64,000 nucleotides of DNA from Pseudoprevotella muciniphila. Its GTDB lineage: Bacteria; Bacteroidota; Bacteroidia; Bacteroidales; Bacteroidaceae. A model generated the notes under the pieces. The model saw only the letters and a list, made by a program, of their open reading frames with translations. It was not told where the DNA came from and ran no database searches. Position numbers and translations under genes: made by a program. Positions 1 through 7,906 of the stretch are shown piece after piece (positions within the stretch are counted from its first letter, which is position 1; every line of letters begins with the position of its first letter). The stretch is from NCBI RefSeq assembly GCF_003265305.2, contig NZ_CP033459.1, forward strand, positions 2,294,001-2,358,000. The letters are read 5' to 3'.

Positions 1-170
1 CAATAACCAAAGCGATTATTAGTCTCTTCATCTTCTTCCAGCCAATCAGCATCAAGTTCCTTCTTGCGTGAGAAGAAGTCGCCTGTGTCAACACTGAAAT
101 TCATCAATGGTTCGCCCGGAAGTATAGGAATGATACGCATTGACGGACGTTGATATACACGTTTTTTCAT
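1..170 (-). CDS. Small hypothetical protein, C-terminus off the window
   Basis: Partial gene: 56 codons are visible before the window edge. It begins with an ATG at 168-170 preceded by a strong AGGAGG ribosome-binding site, which is unusual for this genome. The start codon overlaps the stop of the upstream BspA-like gene as ATGA, so the two are probably translationally coupled. The visible peptide begins MKKRVYQRPSMRIIPI and continues into an acidic stretch (about residues 42-52, rich in E and D). There is no signal peptide or recognisable domain. I do not recognise the family; small genes trailing secreted proteins in this way may be accessory partners, but that is inference. Confidence 0.6.
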   Translation of the reverse strand, partial: MKKRVYQRPSMRIIPILPGEPLMNFSVDTGDFFSRKKELDADWLEEDEETNNRFGY

Positions 171-3100
171 CGGATAACCTCCTTTCTGCCGTTATGGATA
201 TATACACCTTTTTCTGTGGGACGACCTGTCAGGCGCACGCCGTTGATGGTGTACCAACCTTCATTCTTTTTAGCAGAGGCGGCGGTGCGGATGCCTGTAG
301 TTGTGTTCTCGTCGATGTCGTTGGTGAACGAGAAGAGCAGACCCGGGCTGCTGTTGTTTACGCCAGCTTTTTCAAGTTCTTCAATTGGAATGAACGCGCG
401 GTGTGCCGGAATCACAGTACGGCTGGAGGGCCAGAAACCGATGCGTGACTGAGCGGTGTAACCCGAATCGTCTGAGCCGGCGGGGCGGCCACGTCCAAGG
501 GCAAGCACACTGTATTTTGCTAGTCCAGTAGAGTCGGTGAGCACACCCTTGAAGATGTTGTTTGCAATAAGGTCGCTGCCATCTTCTGCCACACCGAGGG
601 GCTGTACTATGCCACCATGGTTGTTGCGGTCGAAAGAGAACAGTCCTGTTTCTGTAGCACTCTTTACATATACCGGCGTATATGCAGGAACAACTACTTC
701 TGTGGCACCTGCGCCCGGTACGAGTTTAACCAACTGCAATTGGTCTGCCACAACTTTCTCCTGGCCACCACTTGCTGTACTGTAAATTTCTTCCTTATTG
801 ATATTAATCTTCTTTGCAATATAAACCTCTGTGCCTGCCGGAACAACAGCATCGTAGTCAAGATAGATGGTGCCGGAGTAGAAGGGGCTGCCCGGGTTGG
901 CTTCGTTTAAAGAGTGGTTGTCGGCACTCAGTGGGTTGATGTGCATCACGTATGGATAAATCTTTACAGAGATGTTTTCATTGCCACGTTCGGGGTTTTT
1001 GTAAACTGTTTCTCCGGCAAGGGTGTAGTTATGATCTCCTGAATAATAAACTGTCTTGCCAAGATTCTCGTCATCATTAGGATTCAAGATATCCAAGATA
1101 TAGTAGCAATAAGAGAACGTCTTGCCGTAGAGGTCTACGTCCGCCTTTGTATCGTTTGTATTGTCATTTGTGGTTGGGTCGCCGATGTTGTAGATGGATA
1201 ACCAATATTTTCCGTCGCGATAAAGCACTTCGCCATGTGCAAGATCGTAACCGCTTCCGGACCATGTGTAGAAGTAGTTGAGCGGGTCATCGTTGGGATC
1301 GCCAAAGCCTGCAGCACCATTAGGAAGTTCGATGCACACTTTGCTGTGGTCGTAAACCTTGATGTCTTGAATGTCGCGTTGGCAAGAAGCAATGACTCCG
1401 GTATGTGTCAGGTTAGAACAGTTGCTTAAGTCGAGCGAGAGAAGTGCATTGTTGTCGCACTTGAGTGCCGTAAGGGAGTCGCTGTTGAGCTTCAACACTT
1501 TCAGCCAACGACCATCTGAATTATAACCACCTTGTGCGTCGCAGAAGAGTGTCTTCAGTTTTGTACATGGGGTCATGTCCATTTCGGTAAGTTTGTTTTG
1601 TGTCAGAAGCAGTGTCTCCAATGCCGTCAGTTTTGTGAATTCGATTTGTGTCAGGTTGTTGTTGTTCGCCTTGCAAACCTGAAGGTGCTCGAGGTCATCA
1701 AAGCCTGAGATGGTGTTCAGCCCGCAGTTGTTGCAGTAGAAGTCCTCAATCAGAGGATTGTTTGTTACATCTAACGTATCAATAGGATTGTTAGAAATAC
1801 GCAATTTCTTTAGTTTTTTATTTTTAGTAATATCTAAATCACTTAATTGATTACTGTAACAATATAACGTTTCTAAAGAATCATTATGAGTAACGTCTAT
1901 ATTCGTTAACTGATTACCACTACAATCCAAATATTTCAGAGTTACATTAGTTGCACCAGAACAATCCAAACTTGTCAGTTGGTTGTTGGCACATTCCAGT
2001 CTTACCAACGCGTTGTCTGCCACGTCGAGTGTTGTTAAGTAGTTGTTTGAACACAACAACATTTTGAGTTGAGAGTCCGCGTGGAGGTCAAGCGTTGATA
2101 TGCTGCAGTTCTGACATTTCAGGATTTGAAGGTTGGGGCACTGATCAAGATGGTCAATCTCCGTAAGCAGCGGGCAGTTCTTGAAATCCATGTATATCAA
2201 GTTGTCGTATGTGCCACTATGAACAAAAGTAGTCAATTTACTGTTGTTAGGCATATAGAGCGTTTTCAGAGCAGAAAGACCTGTAAGATCAATACTTGCC
2301 AAATCAGTACGCGATGCAAACAAAGTAGTTAAACCGGTACAACCAGATAAGTTAAGGTAATCTACATGGCTATAGTCAACATCAACGTGATACAAGCCTG
2401 GATTATTTGAAAGATCTACGTGCTCAAGATTGTCCAAGTGATCAGAATCGAAACCACCTGCGTAGAATTCATAGAGATAGCAGTCGGTGGCATCTACGTA
2501 GGTCAGGTGGGGGAAGAAACGCAGCATATAGCCCAGATAGCGGTATTCGTAGTAGCGTGTCTCCGAGGCTCCTGTAAATGGGTCTGTCCATGAGTATGAA
2601 CCTGTACGCTGATTGGGATTGATACCAGTCCAAGGGTGATAAGGGTTGGCGTAGTCGTATTCCCCATTTGATTTTTTAGGGTAGAGTACATGCAGAGGGA
2701 TTACGCCAGAACGCAAATTGTTGCCCGAAAGATAAAGTTCTTCTAGATTCTCAAAAATCTGAATACCGGTAATCTTGGTTAATCTAGTGCCACCATTAGC
2801 AGAAAGATCCAAAACTGTTATCGCCTGTGCTTGTTCTTTGGTGATGTAAAGGTCGCGACTTTTATTCCAAGTATAACCACCTACACTTGTATTTCCATAT
2901 CCTGTTGGCGTTTCATAGCCCATTGCTTTGGCTATACGGAATCTCAAAGTACCATCAGGGAAGTTGCGGGTTTGGTCGCCATCCTCACCATTGTCCTGAT
3001 AGATACGGCAGTACTGCGTTCCGGAGGGAAGGGATATATATCCTCCTCCTGCTGCATCATTTTGCCAGAATTTTTTGCCGTCGGGACCGGTAGCAGTTCC

Positions 3101-3187
3101 GTTTGCCGTGAGCCATTCTACGGCATGTAGTTGCGTTGCTTGCAGCAAGAGTGCAAGAATTGCTAACAAAAAGTAGCATTTTCTCAT
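167..3187 (-). CDS. BspA-like leucine-rich repeat surface protein
   Basis: About 1006 residues. The start is placed at MRKCYFLLA because a classic signal peptide (roughly residues 1-23, ending LHA) follows; an in-frame ATG 15 codons upstream would put charged residues ahead of it. The middle (about 110-650) is a long array of degenerate leucine-rich repeats of the form L..LDCS.NQLT.LD, as in internalin and BspA-type adhesins. The C-terminus ends in a short tail (GWYTINGVRL, then GVYIHNGRKEVIR) shared with other secreted proteins here. It is probably cell-surface or exported, with a binding role inferred from the repeats. A good TTTG-N18-TAATTTTG promoter lies about 120 bases upstream. The stop overlaps the next small gene. 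Confidence 0.88.
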   Translation of the reverse strand: MRKCYFLLAILALLLQATQLHAVEWLTANGTATGPDGKKFWQNDAAGGGYISLPSGTQYCRIYQDNGEDGDQTRNFPDGTLRFRIAKAMGYETPTGYGNTSVGGYTWNKSRDLYITKEQAQAITVLDLSANGGTRLTKITGIQIFENLEELYLSGNNLRSGVIPLHVLYPKKSNGEYDYANPYHPWTGINPNQRTGSYSWTDPFTGASETRYYEYRYLGYMLRFFPHLTYVDATDCYLYEFYAGGFDSDHLDNLEHVDLSNNPGLYHVDVDYSHVDYLNLSGCTGLTTLFASRTDLASIDLTGLSALKTLYMPNNSKLTTFVHSGTYDNLIYMDFKNCPLLTEIDHLDQCPNLQILKCQNCSISTLDLHADSQLKMLLCSNNYLTTLDVADNALVRLECANNQLTSLDCSGATNVTLKYLDCSGNQLTNIDVTHNDSLETLYCYSNQLSDLDITKNKKLKKLRISNNPIDTLDVTNNPLIEDFYCNNCGLNTISGFDDLEHLQVCKANNNNLTQIEFTKLTALETLLLTQNKLTEMDMTPCTKLKTLFCDAQGGYNSDGRWLKVLKLNSDSLTALKCDNNALLSLDLSNCSNLTHTGVIASCQRDIQDIKVYDHSKVCIELPNGAAGFGDPNDDPLNYFYTWSGSGYDLAHGEVLYRDGKYWLSIYNIGDPTTNDNTNDTKADVDLYGKTFSYCYYILDILNPNDDENLGKTVYYSGDHNYTLAGETVYKNPERGNENISVKIYPYVMHINPLSADNHSLNEANPGSPFYSGTIYLDYDAVVPAGTEVYIAKKININKEEIYSTASGGQEKVVADQLQLVKLVPGAGATEVVVPAYTPVYVKSATETGLFSFDRNNHGGIVQPLGVAEDGSDLIANNIFKGVLTDSTGLAKYSVLALGRGRPAGSDDSGYTAQSRIGFWPSSRTVIPAHRAFIPIEELEKAGVNNSSPGLLFSFTNDIDENTTTGIRTAASAKKNEGWYTINGVRLTGRPTEKGVYIHNGRKEVIR

Positions 3188-3301
3188 AAGTTCAAAATTT
3201 TTTAAGTTTCTATTCTCAATTCGTTGCGCCAATTCTTTAGTATGTTTTGTATAAACAACCTAAGCATCAGAAATGTATGGCGCTTGTAGATGTAATCTGT
3301 G

Positions 3302-3331
3302 CAAAATTATTTTAATTTTTATAAATACAAA
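3302..3331 (-). promoter_or_regulatory. Bacteroidetes-type promoter of the BspA-like gene
   Basis: On the minus strand, TTTG (3328-3331) is followed after 18 bases by TAATTTTG (3302-3309). This matches the Bacteroidetes -33/-7 pattern. The predicted transcript has a leader of roughly 110 bases before the ATG at 3187. Confidence 0.65.
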
Positions 3332-3430
3332 TTTATCCCTGTAATTATTACATAATTTTTTCATTTTCTGTTTTTATTGCCCTTATTTTGCAATGTAGAG
3401 ATTGCAAAATACCCCCCCCATCCCCCTTTT

Positions 3431-4569
3431 TTTTATGTTTTTTTCTGTTTGTATGCGAATATGACGTATGACGCTTGCGGGTACGACTTTTTGCTTCGTG
3501 ATTTTATCACGAAGGGGATGATTATTTAAGTTCTCAACTTTCGCAAGTGATTATTTATTGTTTTATCAAGAATTTGAGAATTTGAGAATTATATATTCCG
3601 TACAATCTGCATCTTCTGTTAGTGATTTTTATCGAGTTATCAAGAATTTGAGAATTATTATTCTCTGTTCAGCGTTTTCCATCCATAATTTTTCAGATAG
3701 TATGTAGTTAGTAGTGAAATAAATTCTTTAATTCTCAAATTCTTGAAAATAAAACTATCTTTTATGTTTTTTTCTGTTTGTATGCGAATATGACGTATGA
3801 CGCTTGCGGGTACGACTTTTTGCTTCGTGATGTTTTCACGAAGGGGTTGATTATTTAAGTTCTCAACTTTCGCAAGTGATTATTTATTGTTTTATCAAGA
3901 ATTTGAGACGTGTTGTTGAGCGTATGCGAAAAATTTGAGAATTATATATTCCGTACAATCTGCATCTTCTGTTAGTGATTTTTATCGAGTTATCAGGAAT
4001 TTTAGAATTATTATTCTCTGTTCAGCGTTTTCCATCCATAATTTTTCAGATAGTTAGTAGTTAGTAGTGAAATAAATTCTTTAATTCTCAAATTCTTGAA
4101 AATAAAACTATCTTTTATGTTTTTTTCTGTTTGTATGCGGATATGACGTATGACGCTTGCGGGTACGACTTTTTGCTTCGTGTCACGAAGGGGATGTTTT
4201 TTTAATATCTCAACTTTCGCAAGTGATTATTTATTGTTTTATCAAGAATTTGAGAATTTGAGAATTATATATTCCGTACAATCTGCATCTTCTGTTAGTG
4301 ATTTTTATCGAGTTATCAGGAATTTGAGAATTATATATTCCGTACAATCTGCATCTTCTGTTAGTGATTTTTATCGAGTTATCAGGAATTTTAGAATTAT
4401 ATATTCCGTACAATCTGCATCTTCTGTTAGTGATTTTTATCGAGTTATCAGGAATTTTAGAATTATTATTCTCTGTTCAGCGTTTTCCATCCATAATTTT
4501 TCAGATAGTTAGTAGTTAGTAGTGAAATAAATTCTTTAGTTCTCAAATTCTTGAAAATAAAACTATCTG
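3431..4569. repeat. Three tandem copies of a ~330-457 bp non-coding repeat
   Basis: Three head-to-tail copies run 3431-3759, 3760-4112 and 4113-4569, each starting TTTTATGTTTTTTTCTG and ending just after AAAACTATC. Differences are mainly indels. Copy 2 has an extra insertion near 3907-3930, and copy 3 carries an internal 66 bp unit three times. Each copy has a CTTCGTG...CACGAAG hairpin near its start and a 16-base inverted repeat (CAAGAATTTGAGAATT against its complement) near its middle and end. The rest of the 3233-4624 gap is AT-rich, with runs of C and T near 3412-3435. I see no credible gene in the gap. Confidence 0.9.
4261..4458. repeat. 66-bp tandem repeat, three units
   Basis: Units at 4261-4326, 4327-4392 and 4393-4458 are nearly identical, each starting AGAATTATATATTCCG. 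Because 66 is a multiple of three, the array stays open in some frames and gives a spurious 22-residue repeat peptide. The other two large repeat copies carry a single unit. Confidence 0.9.
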
Positions 4570-4624
4570 ATATAATACATGACAACTTACGCAACTTGAA
4601 TAGAGAACTGTTAACCATTGTTTT

Positions 4625-5326
4625 TTAAGGTGGGCTGTTGGCGAAGGTGTCCGTGGGCCTGTTGTCTTGCCATGGCATGTGTCTGTTGTTAAGGCTTTCT
4701 TTCTTTTTGATTAGTGAAGCGCTGATGGCTGTTTTCGTTAACGTATCCTCAGACGACTGACGTTTTGTCGTTTTAGTTGCAGCCGAATTACGCTTAGTAG
4801 TCTTATGTGCAGATATCAGCCCCTTCGGCACTTCAGGCATCGGGGACAGGCATATAGGCGCAAACCCCGGTAACGGTTTGTCAGGTCTCTTCTTTTTGCG
4901 GACCTTAGGCAGTTTTATGGTTTCCGGATCATCATATTTATCGTTCTTGTAATTGTCAAGTTGTGAACTACTGAAGTAATATGTGCCATCGCCTTTTGGT
5001 GAAAACAGCGGAACATATTCAACGTCAGGTGCCTCTGACATGGTTTTTTCCAGCGCGTAATCTTCCTCAGTCATCTTAGGTTCGAATGGCGGGAAGATGG
5101 TCTTGACATAGTTTGACGTGTCCCTTGCGAGGCGTATCTGTCCTCGTTTGAAGTAGATGCTGTTTTCGATAATGGCAATGGCTGCCGGATTGTCTGTGGA
5201 ATATGTGGCGACATCCCAGCGGCATTCCATAACGCTGCCTTTTGTGAAATGAAACCACACAGCGGCTTTTCCGCACGGTATGCGCAACATCCATTCTGTC
5301 AGATCGGGTGCATAATAGGTTTTCAT
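4625..5326 (-). CDS. Hypothetical protein, 233 aa, family not recognised
   Basis: It starts MKTYYAPDLTEWML with no signal peptide. The N-terminal ~70 residues contain a pattern (short beta-like segments, then T.NP.AIAIIEN...FKRGQI) that reminds me of small Bacteroidetes phage structural proteins, but this is a weak resemblance. The C-terminal half is low complexity and basic, with KTTKR-type Lys/Thr/Arg repeats, and looks disordered. It sits alone between the triplicated repeat block and a 586-base gap, consistent with acquired DNA. A TACCTTTG -7 box on the minus strand at 5620-5627 could give it a leader of almost 300 bases. Confidence 0.6.
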   Translation of the reverse strand: MKTYYAPDLTEWMLRIPCGKAAVWFHFTKGSVMECRWDVATYSTDNPAAIAIIENSIYFKRGQIRLARDTSNYVKTIFPPFEPKMTEEDYALEKTMSEAPDVEYVPLFSPKGDGTYYFSSSQLDNYKNDKYDDPETIKLPKVRKKKRPDKPLPGFAPICLSPMPEVPKGLISAHKTTKRNSAATKTTKRQSSEDTLTKTAISASLIKKKESLNNRHMPWQDNRPTDTFANSPP

Positions 5327-5562
5327 GGTTAACAGTTCTTTTTAATGATTAATTCAAGTGATTTAAGTTTTTCTTGAAGTTAACGAAATTAATGAAGTTA
5401 AAGCAGTTAACGACGTATGTTTTGTACGACAGATGGTCATTGACATCCCGCATGTCGGTATTGTCGATAACTTTGTTGACTCCGATAATTCCGAGCGTAG
5501 CGATAACTTCAGCATGCAGATTTAATTAACGGAAAATTGATAATTATTCAGGCCTGAAATAT

Positions 5563-5606
5563 GGGGTGTTTTATAAATTAGGAGTTATTGCTTTATAGAG
5601 CACCCC
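5563..5606 (+). other. 44-nt hairpin, 15-bp stem
   Basis: GGGGTGTTTTATAAA (5563-5577) pairs with TTTATAGAGCACCCC (5592-5606) over 15 positions if two G-U wobbles are allowed in plus-strand RNA. The minus-strand RNA would have mismatches at those positions, so the structure favours a plus-strand transcript, for which I see no gene. Confidence 0.5.
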
Positions 5607-5619
5607 TTGTTTTCCGATG

Positions 5620-5627
5620 CAAAGGTA
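5620..5627 (-). promoter_or_regulatory. Possible -7 box for the 233-aa gene
   Basis: TACCTTTG on the minus strand fits the TAnnTTTG consensus. A clear -33 TTTG was not found, and the implied leader is long. Confidence 0.35.
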
Positions 5628-5845
5628 GGGTGTGTAAACATAGTGACCAAATTTTTCCGTAAGTTGCGTGCACGCCTTTATATAGTGGTGTTCTGGCGAT
5701 TTTTGCCGGAACTTTTATCAGTCGCCAATAACACTGTTTGTGCTTTTGCGCCTACAGCGCGCTGTTTTCGTCATGTCATTCTCCCAGGGCTTTTCCCCGG
5801 GCTATGTGCTTTCCGGGCTTTCAGCCCGTTTTGTGGATGGCAATA

Positions 5846-5875
5846 ATAAAAAAACGGCGTCGTTAAGACGCCGTT
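5846..5875 (-). terminator. Rho-independent terminator after the cyclophilin gene
   Basis: A 9-bp stem AACGGCGTC/GACGCCGTT with a 5-base loop is followed on the minus strand by a T-rich run. It lies 38 bases beyond the cyclophilin stop codon. Confidence 0.85.
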
Positions 5876-5912
5876 GGTGTTTCCTATATGTAATAAGGTG
5901 TTTAAGATGGTT

Positions 5913-6581
5913 TTATTCTATTATTTCCGCTTTTATGATTCTGATGTCCTTAAGTGGTCTGTCGTTTTCGTCGGTTTTTGCGCGTTGTATCTTGTCGATG
6001 GTCTCCATGCCTTCCGTTACTTTTCCGAAGACGGTGTAATTGCTGTCGAGATGCGGTGCACCTCCGCGTGTGGCATAGTCGCTGAGCATGTCGGCTGTCC
6101 ATTTGGGTTCGTTGAAATTGTTTTTTCTCATCCAGCGCCTGATGCCTGCTATGTCCTCGCTCATGCGCTGTGTGCCCGTTACGACATAGAACTGTGCTCC
6201 GCTGCTTCTTCGTTCAGGGTTGGCTTCGTCTCCTTCGCGTGCTGCAGCCAGCGCACCGCTGTGGTGATAGTATTTCGGGAAGATGATTTCAGCCGGCAGC
6301 GTGTAGGGCACGTCGCGGTCGCCATAGAGCATGCCTTCTTCGGCGTGTCTTGACGAAGAATCGCCTGTCTGCACCATGAACTTGTCGATGACGCGGTGGA
6401 AGATGATGCCATCATAATAGCCATCCCTGACCAGGCGCAGGAAGTTGTCGCGGTGGATGGGTGTGTCGTCGTAGAGCACCACGGTGAAGTCGCCCTTTGT
6501 GGTACGGAAGCGCACGTGGTTTGTTTGTGCGCTTGCCGTGGTTGCGAGAAGGGTCAGGGCTATCAGGATTATTTTTTTCAT
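5913..6581 (-). CDS. Secreted cyclophilin-type peptidyl-prolyl cis-trans isomerase
   Basis: 222 residues with a signal peptide of about 18 (ending ASA), so periplasmic folding assistance is the likely role. The cyclophilin core is clear: NFLRLVRDGYYDG, then IIFHRVIDKFMVQTGD with the catalytic Arg, then the SSGAQFYVVTG strand, where most family members have GSQFFI. A stretch rich in charged residues around 115-135 is an insertion relative to the shortest bacterial cyclophilins. The gene lies 74 bases downstream of ftsW on the same strand and ends at a good terminator, so it may be the last gene of the division-cluster transcript. Confidence 0.9.
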   Translation of the reverse strand: MKKIILIALTLLATTASAQTNHVRFRTTKGDFTVVLYDDTPIHRDNFLRLVRDGYYDGIIFHRVIDKFMVQTGDSSSRHAEEGMLYGDRDVPYTLPAEIIFPKYYHHSGALAAAREGDEANPERRSSGAQFYVVTGTQRMSEDIAGIRRWMRKNNFNEPKWTADMLSDYATRGGAPHLDSNYTVFGKVTEGMETIDKIQRAKTDENDRPLKDIRIIKAEIIE

Positions 6582-6594
6582 TTTGTTTTTTTTG

Positions 6595-6640
6595 CGGAGG
6601 TTCCGGATTTTCCGGGTTTTCCGGAGGTTCCGGAAGTTCC
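6595..6640. repeat. Short 9-bp tandem repeats between ftsW and the cyclophilin gene
   Basis: Four to five imperfect 9-base units built around TTCCGG run through the gap. The period is a multiple of three, so the stretch reads as low-complexity peptide in any frame. No protein is proposed. Confidence 0.6.
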
Positions 6641-6655
6641 TGTTTTTTTTATGGT

Positions 6656-7876
6656 TTATTCTTCGATTTCTTCATCGTTTTCTTCTGATGCAATGGCCGC
6701 TTTGTTCTTTTTCTTTGTCTTTTGTGCATAGCGGCTTACGCTCAGCATCATGCCAATGTAGATCGATGTACATACGATGGATGTTCCTCCGCGGCTGATG
6801 AGCGGCAGGTTCTGTCCTGTTACAGGCAACAGTCCGACAGCCACTCCCATATTGATGAAGGCCTGGAAGACTATGAGTAGCGCCAGTCCCAGTATGAGGA
6901 ATGCGGGGAAGTTTCGTTCGCATCGTCGCGCTATGATGGCTGAGCGGAAGAGCAGTATGATATATAGCAAGAGCACTATGCCTCCTCCGAGTAGTCCGAA
7001 TTCTTCGATGATGATGGCATAGATGAAGTCGCTGTATGCCTGGCTGAGGAAGTCGCGCTCCACCGACTTTCCCGGTCCTTTTCCTAAAAATCCTGATGTG
7101 GCGATAGCGATTTTTGCATGTCCCACCTGTGCATGCTCCTGTAGTTGGAATTTTGCGGGGTCTTCCGGCTTACTGTCTTTTCCGAAATTCTGTACGCGTG
7201 TAGCCCATGTTTTCATACGTGGCAGCGTGTCGAAGAATTTGCTGTCTTTCGGTATGCTGACGAGTAGTATGAAAGCCACGGCTATCGTTCCAAAAATAAC
7301 GCCGAGCAAAGCCAGCAGCCTCTTCATCGGGATACGTCCTACGAACATCATCATCATGACCACAGCAAAGAGTATGGCAGCGGTAGAAAAGTTCTCGCTG
7401 AAGATCAACAGGCACACAAAGCCGGTTATGACAAGTATGATCTTGAACGCGCGCGGGTCGGCACCTTCTTCTTTCTGGTTGAACGACAGGCACAGCGCCA
7501 CGGAAACGACCACTATCCCCTTTGCCAGTTCGGACGGCTGGAACTGAAATCCAAAGACGTTTATCCATCTTGCTCCTTCGTTCACTTTTTCAGAAAAGAA
7601 GAGCACAAAGATTAGCATCAGGCAGATGGCAGGCAGCCCCGGTAGCGGTATGGTCTTGAAAAATCTGCACGGGATGTTGTGTATAAGGATGACCAAAAAT
7701 GTTCCCAGCCCCAGATACATGGCCTGTTGCACCAATGGCATCCAGAACTTGGTCTTATATGTGAGTGTGCTTGCTGCGCTGTACACCTCAATGAGCGAGA
7801 TGATGCACAGGAAAAAAAAGACAGTCCAGATGACGGGATCCCCTTTGAATATGCCTCTTGATGTTATTTTAGTCAT
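6656..7876 (-). CDS. ftsW: FtsW, SEDS-family septal peptidoglycan polymerase
   Basis: 406 residues of polytopic membrane protein (about ten hydrophobic segments). SEDS landmarks are present: GARWINVFGFQFQPSELAK in the middle and PVTGQNLPLISRGGTS near the C-terminus. The protein polymerises lipid II at the septum together with FtsI, encoded five genes upstream. RodA is the main alternative, but the position after murD favours FtsW. The last ~25 residues are a charged cytoplasmic tail rich in Lys and Glu. The gene starts 30 bases after murD. murG, which normally follows in Bacteroidetes clusters, is absent. Confidence 0.93.
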   Translation of the reverse strand: MTKITSRGIFKGDPVIWTVFFFLCIISLIEVYSAASTLTYKTKFWMPLVQQAMYLGLGTFLVILIHNIPCRFFKTIPLPGLPAICLMLIFVLFFSEKVNEGARWINVFGFQFQPSELAKGIVVVSVALCLSFNQKEEGADPRAFKIILVITGFVCLLIFSENFSTAAILFAVVMMMMFVGRIPMKRLLALLGVIFGTIAVAFILLVSIPKDSKFFDTLPRMKTWATRVQNFGKDSKPEDPAKFQLQEHAQVGHAKIAIATSGFLGKGPGKSVERDFLSQAYSDFIYAIIIEEFGLLGGGIVLLLYIILLFRSAIIARRCERNFPAFLILGLALLIVFQAFINMGVAVGLLPVTGQNLPLISRGGTSIVCTSIYIGMMLSVSRYAQKTKKKNKAAIASEENDEEIEE

Positions 7877-7906
7877 CGTTGTATAACTCCTTTCTGATAG
7901 ATATTC

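Larger units (their letters stand above)
5327..5912. other. Intergenic region, hairpins but no gene seen
   Basis: No convincing ORF. It holds several GTTAAC words just upstream of the 233-aa gene, a palindrome TCAGGCCTGA near 5549-5558, a long hairpin at 5563-5606, a possible minus-strand promoter at 5620-5627 and the cyclophilin terminator at 5846-5875. Short ORFs reading GC-rich sequence between 5607 and 5846 lack recognisable protein character. Confidence 0.6.

Noticed and set aside
4150-4512. 120-codon ORF with a 22-residue tandem repeat
   Set aside because: It is the 66-bp minisatellite read in an open frame; no start context, and the same DNA is open on the other strand too. Composition is that of the AT-rich non-coding repeat.
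3431-4569. Possible CRISPR array
   Set aside because: Units are contiguous 66-bp or >300-bp tandem repeats with no unique spacers of regular length and no cas genes nearby.
5607-5846. Short plus-strand ORFs upstream of the cyclophilin terminator
   Set aside because: Overlapping frames of similar length, Phe/Arg-rich peptides and no conserved motif; more likely chance.
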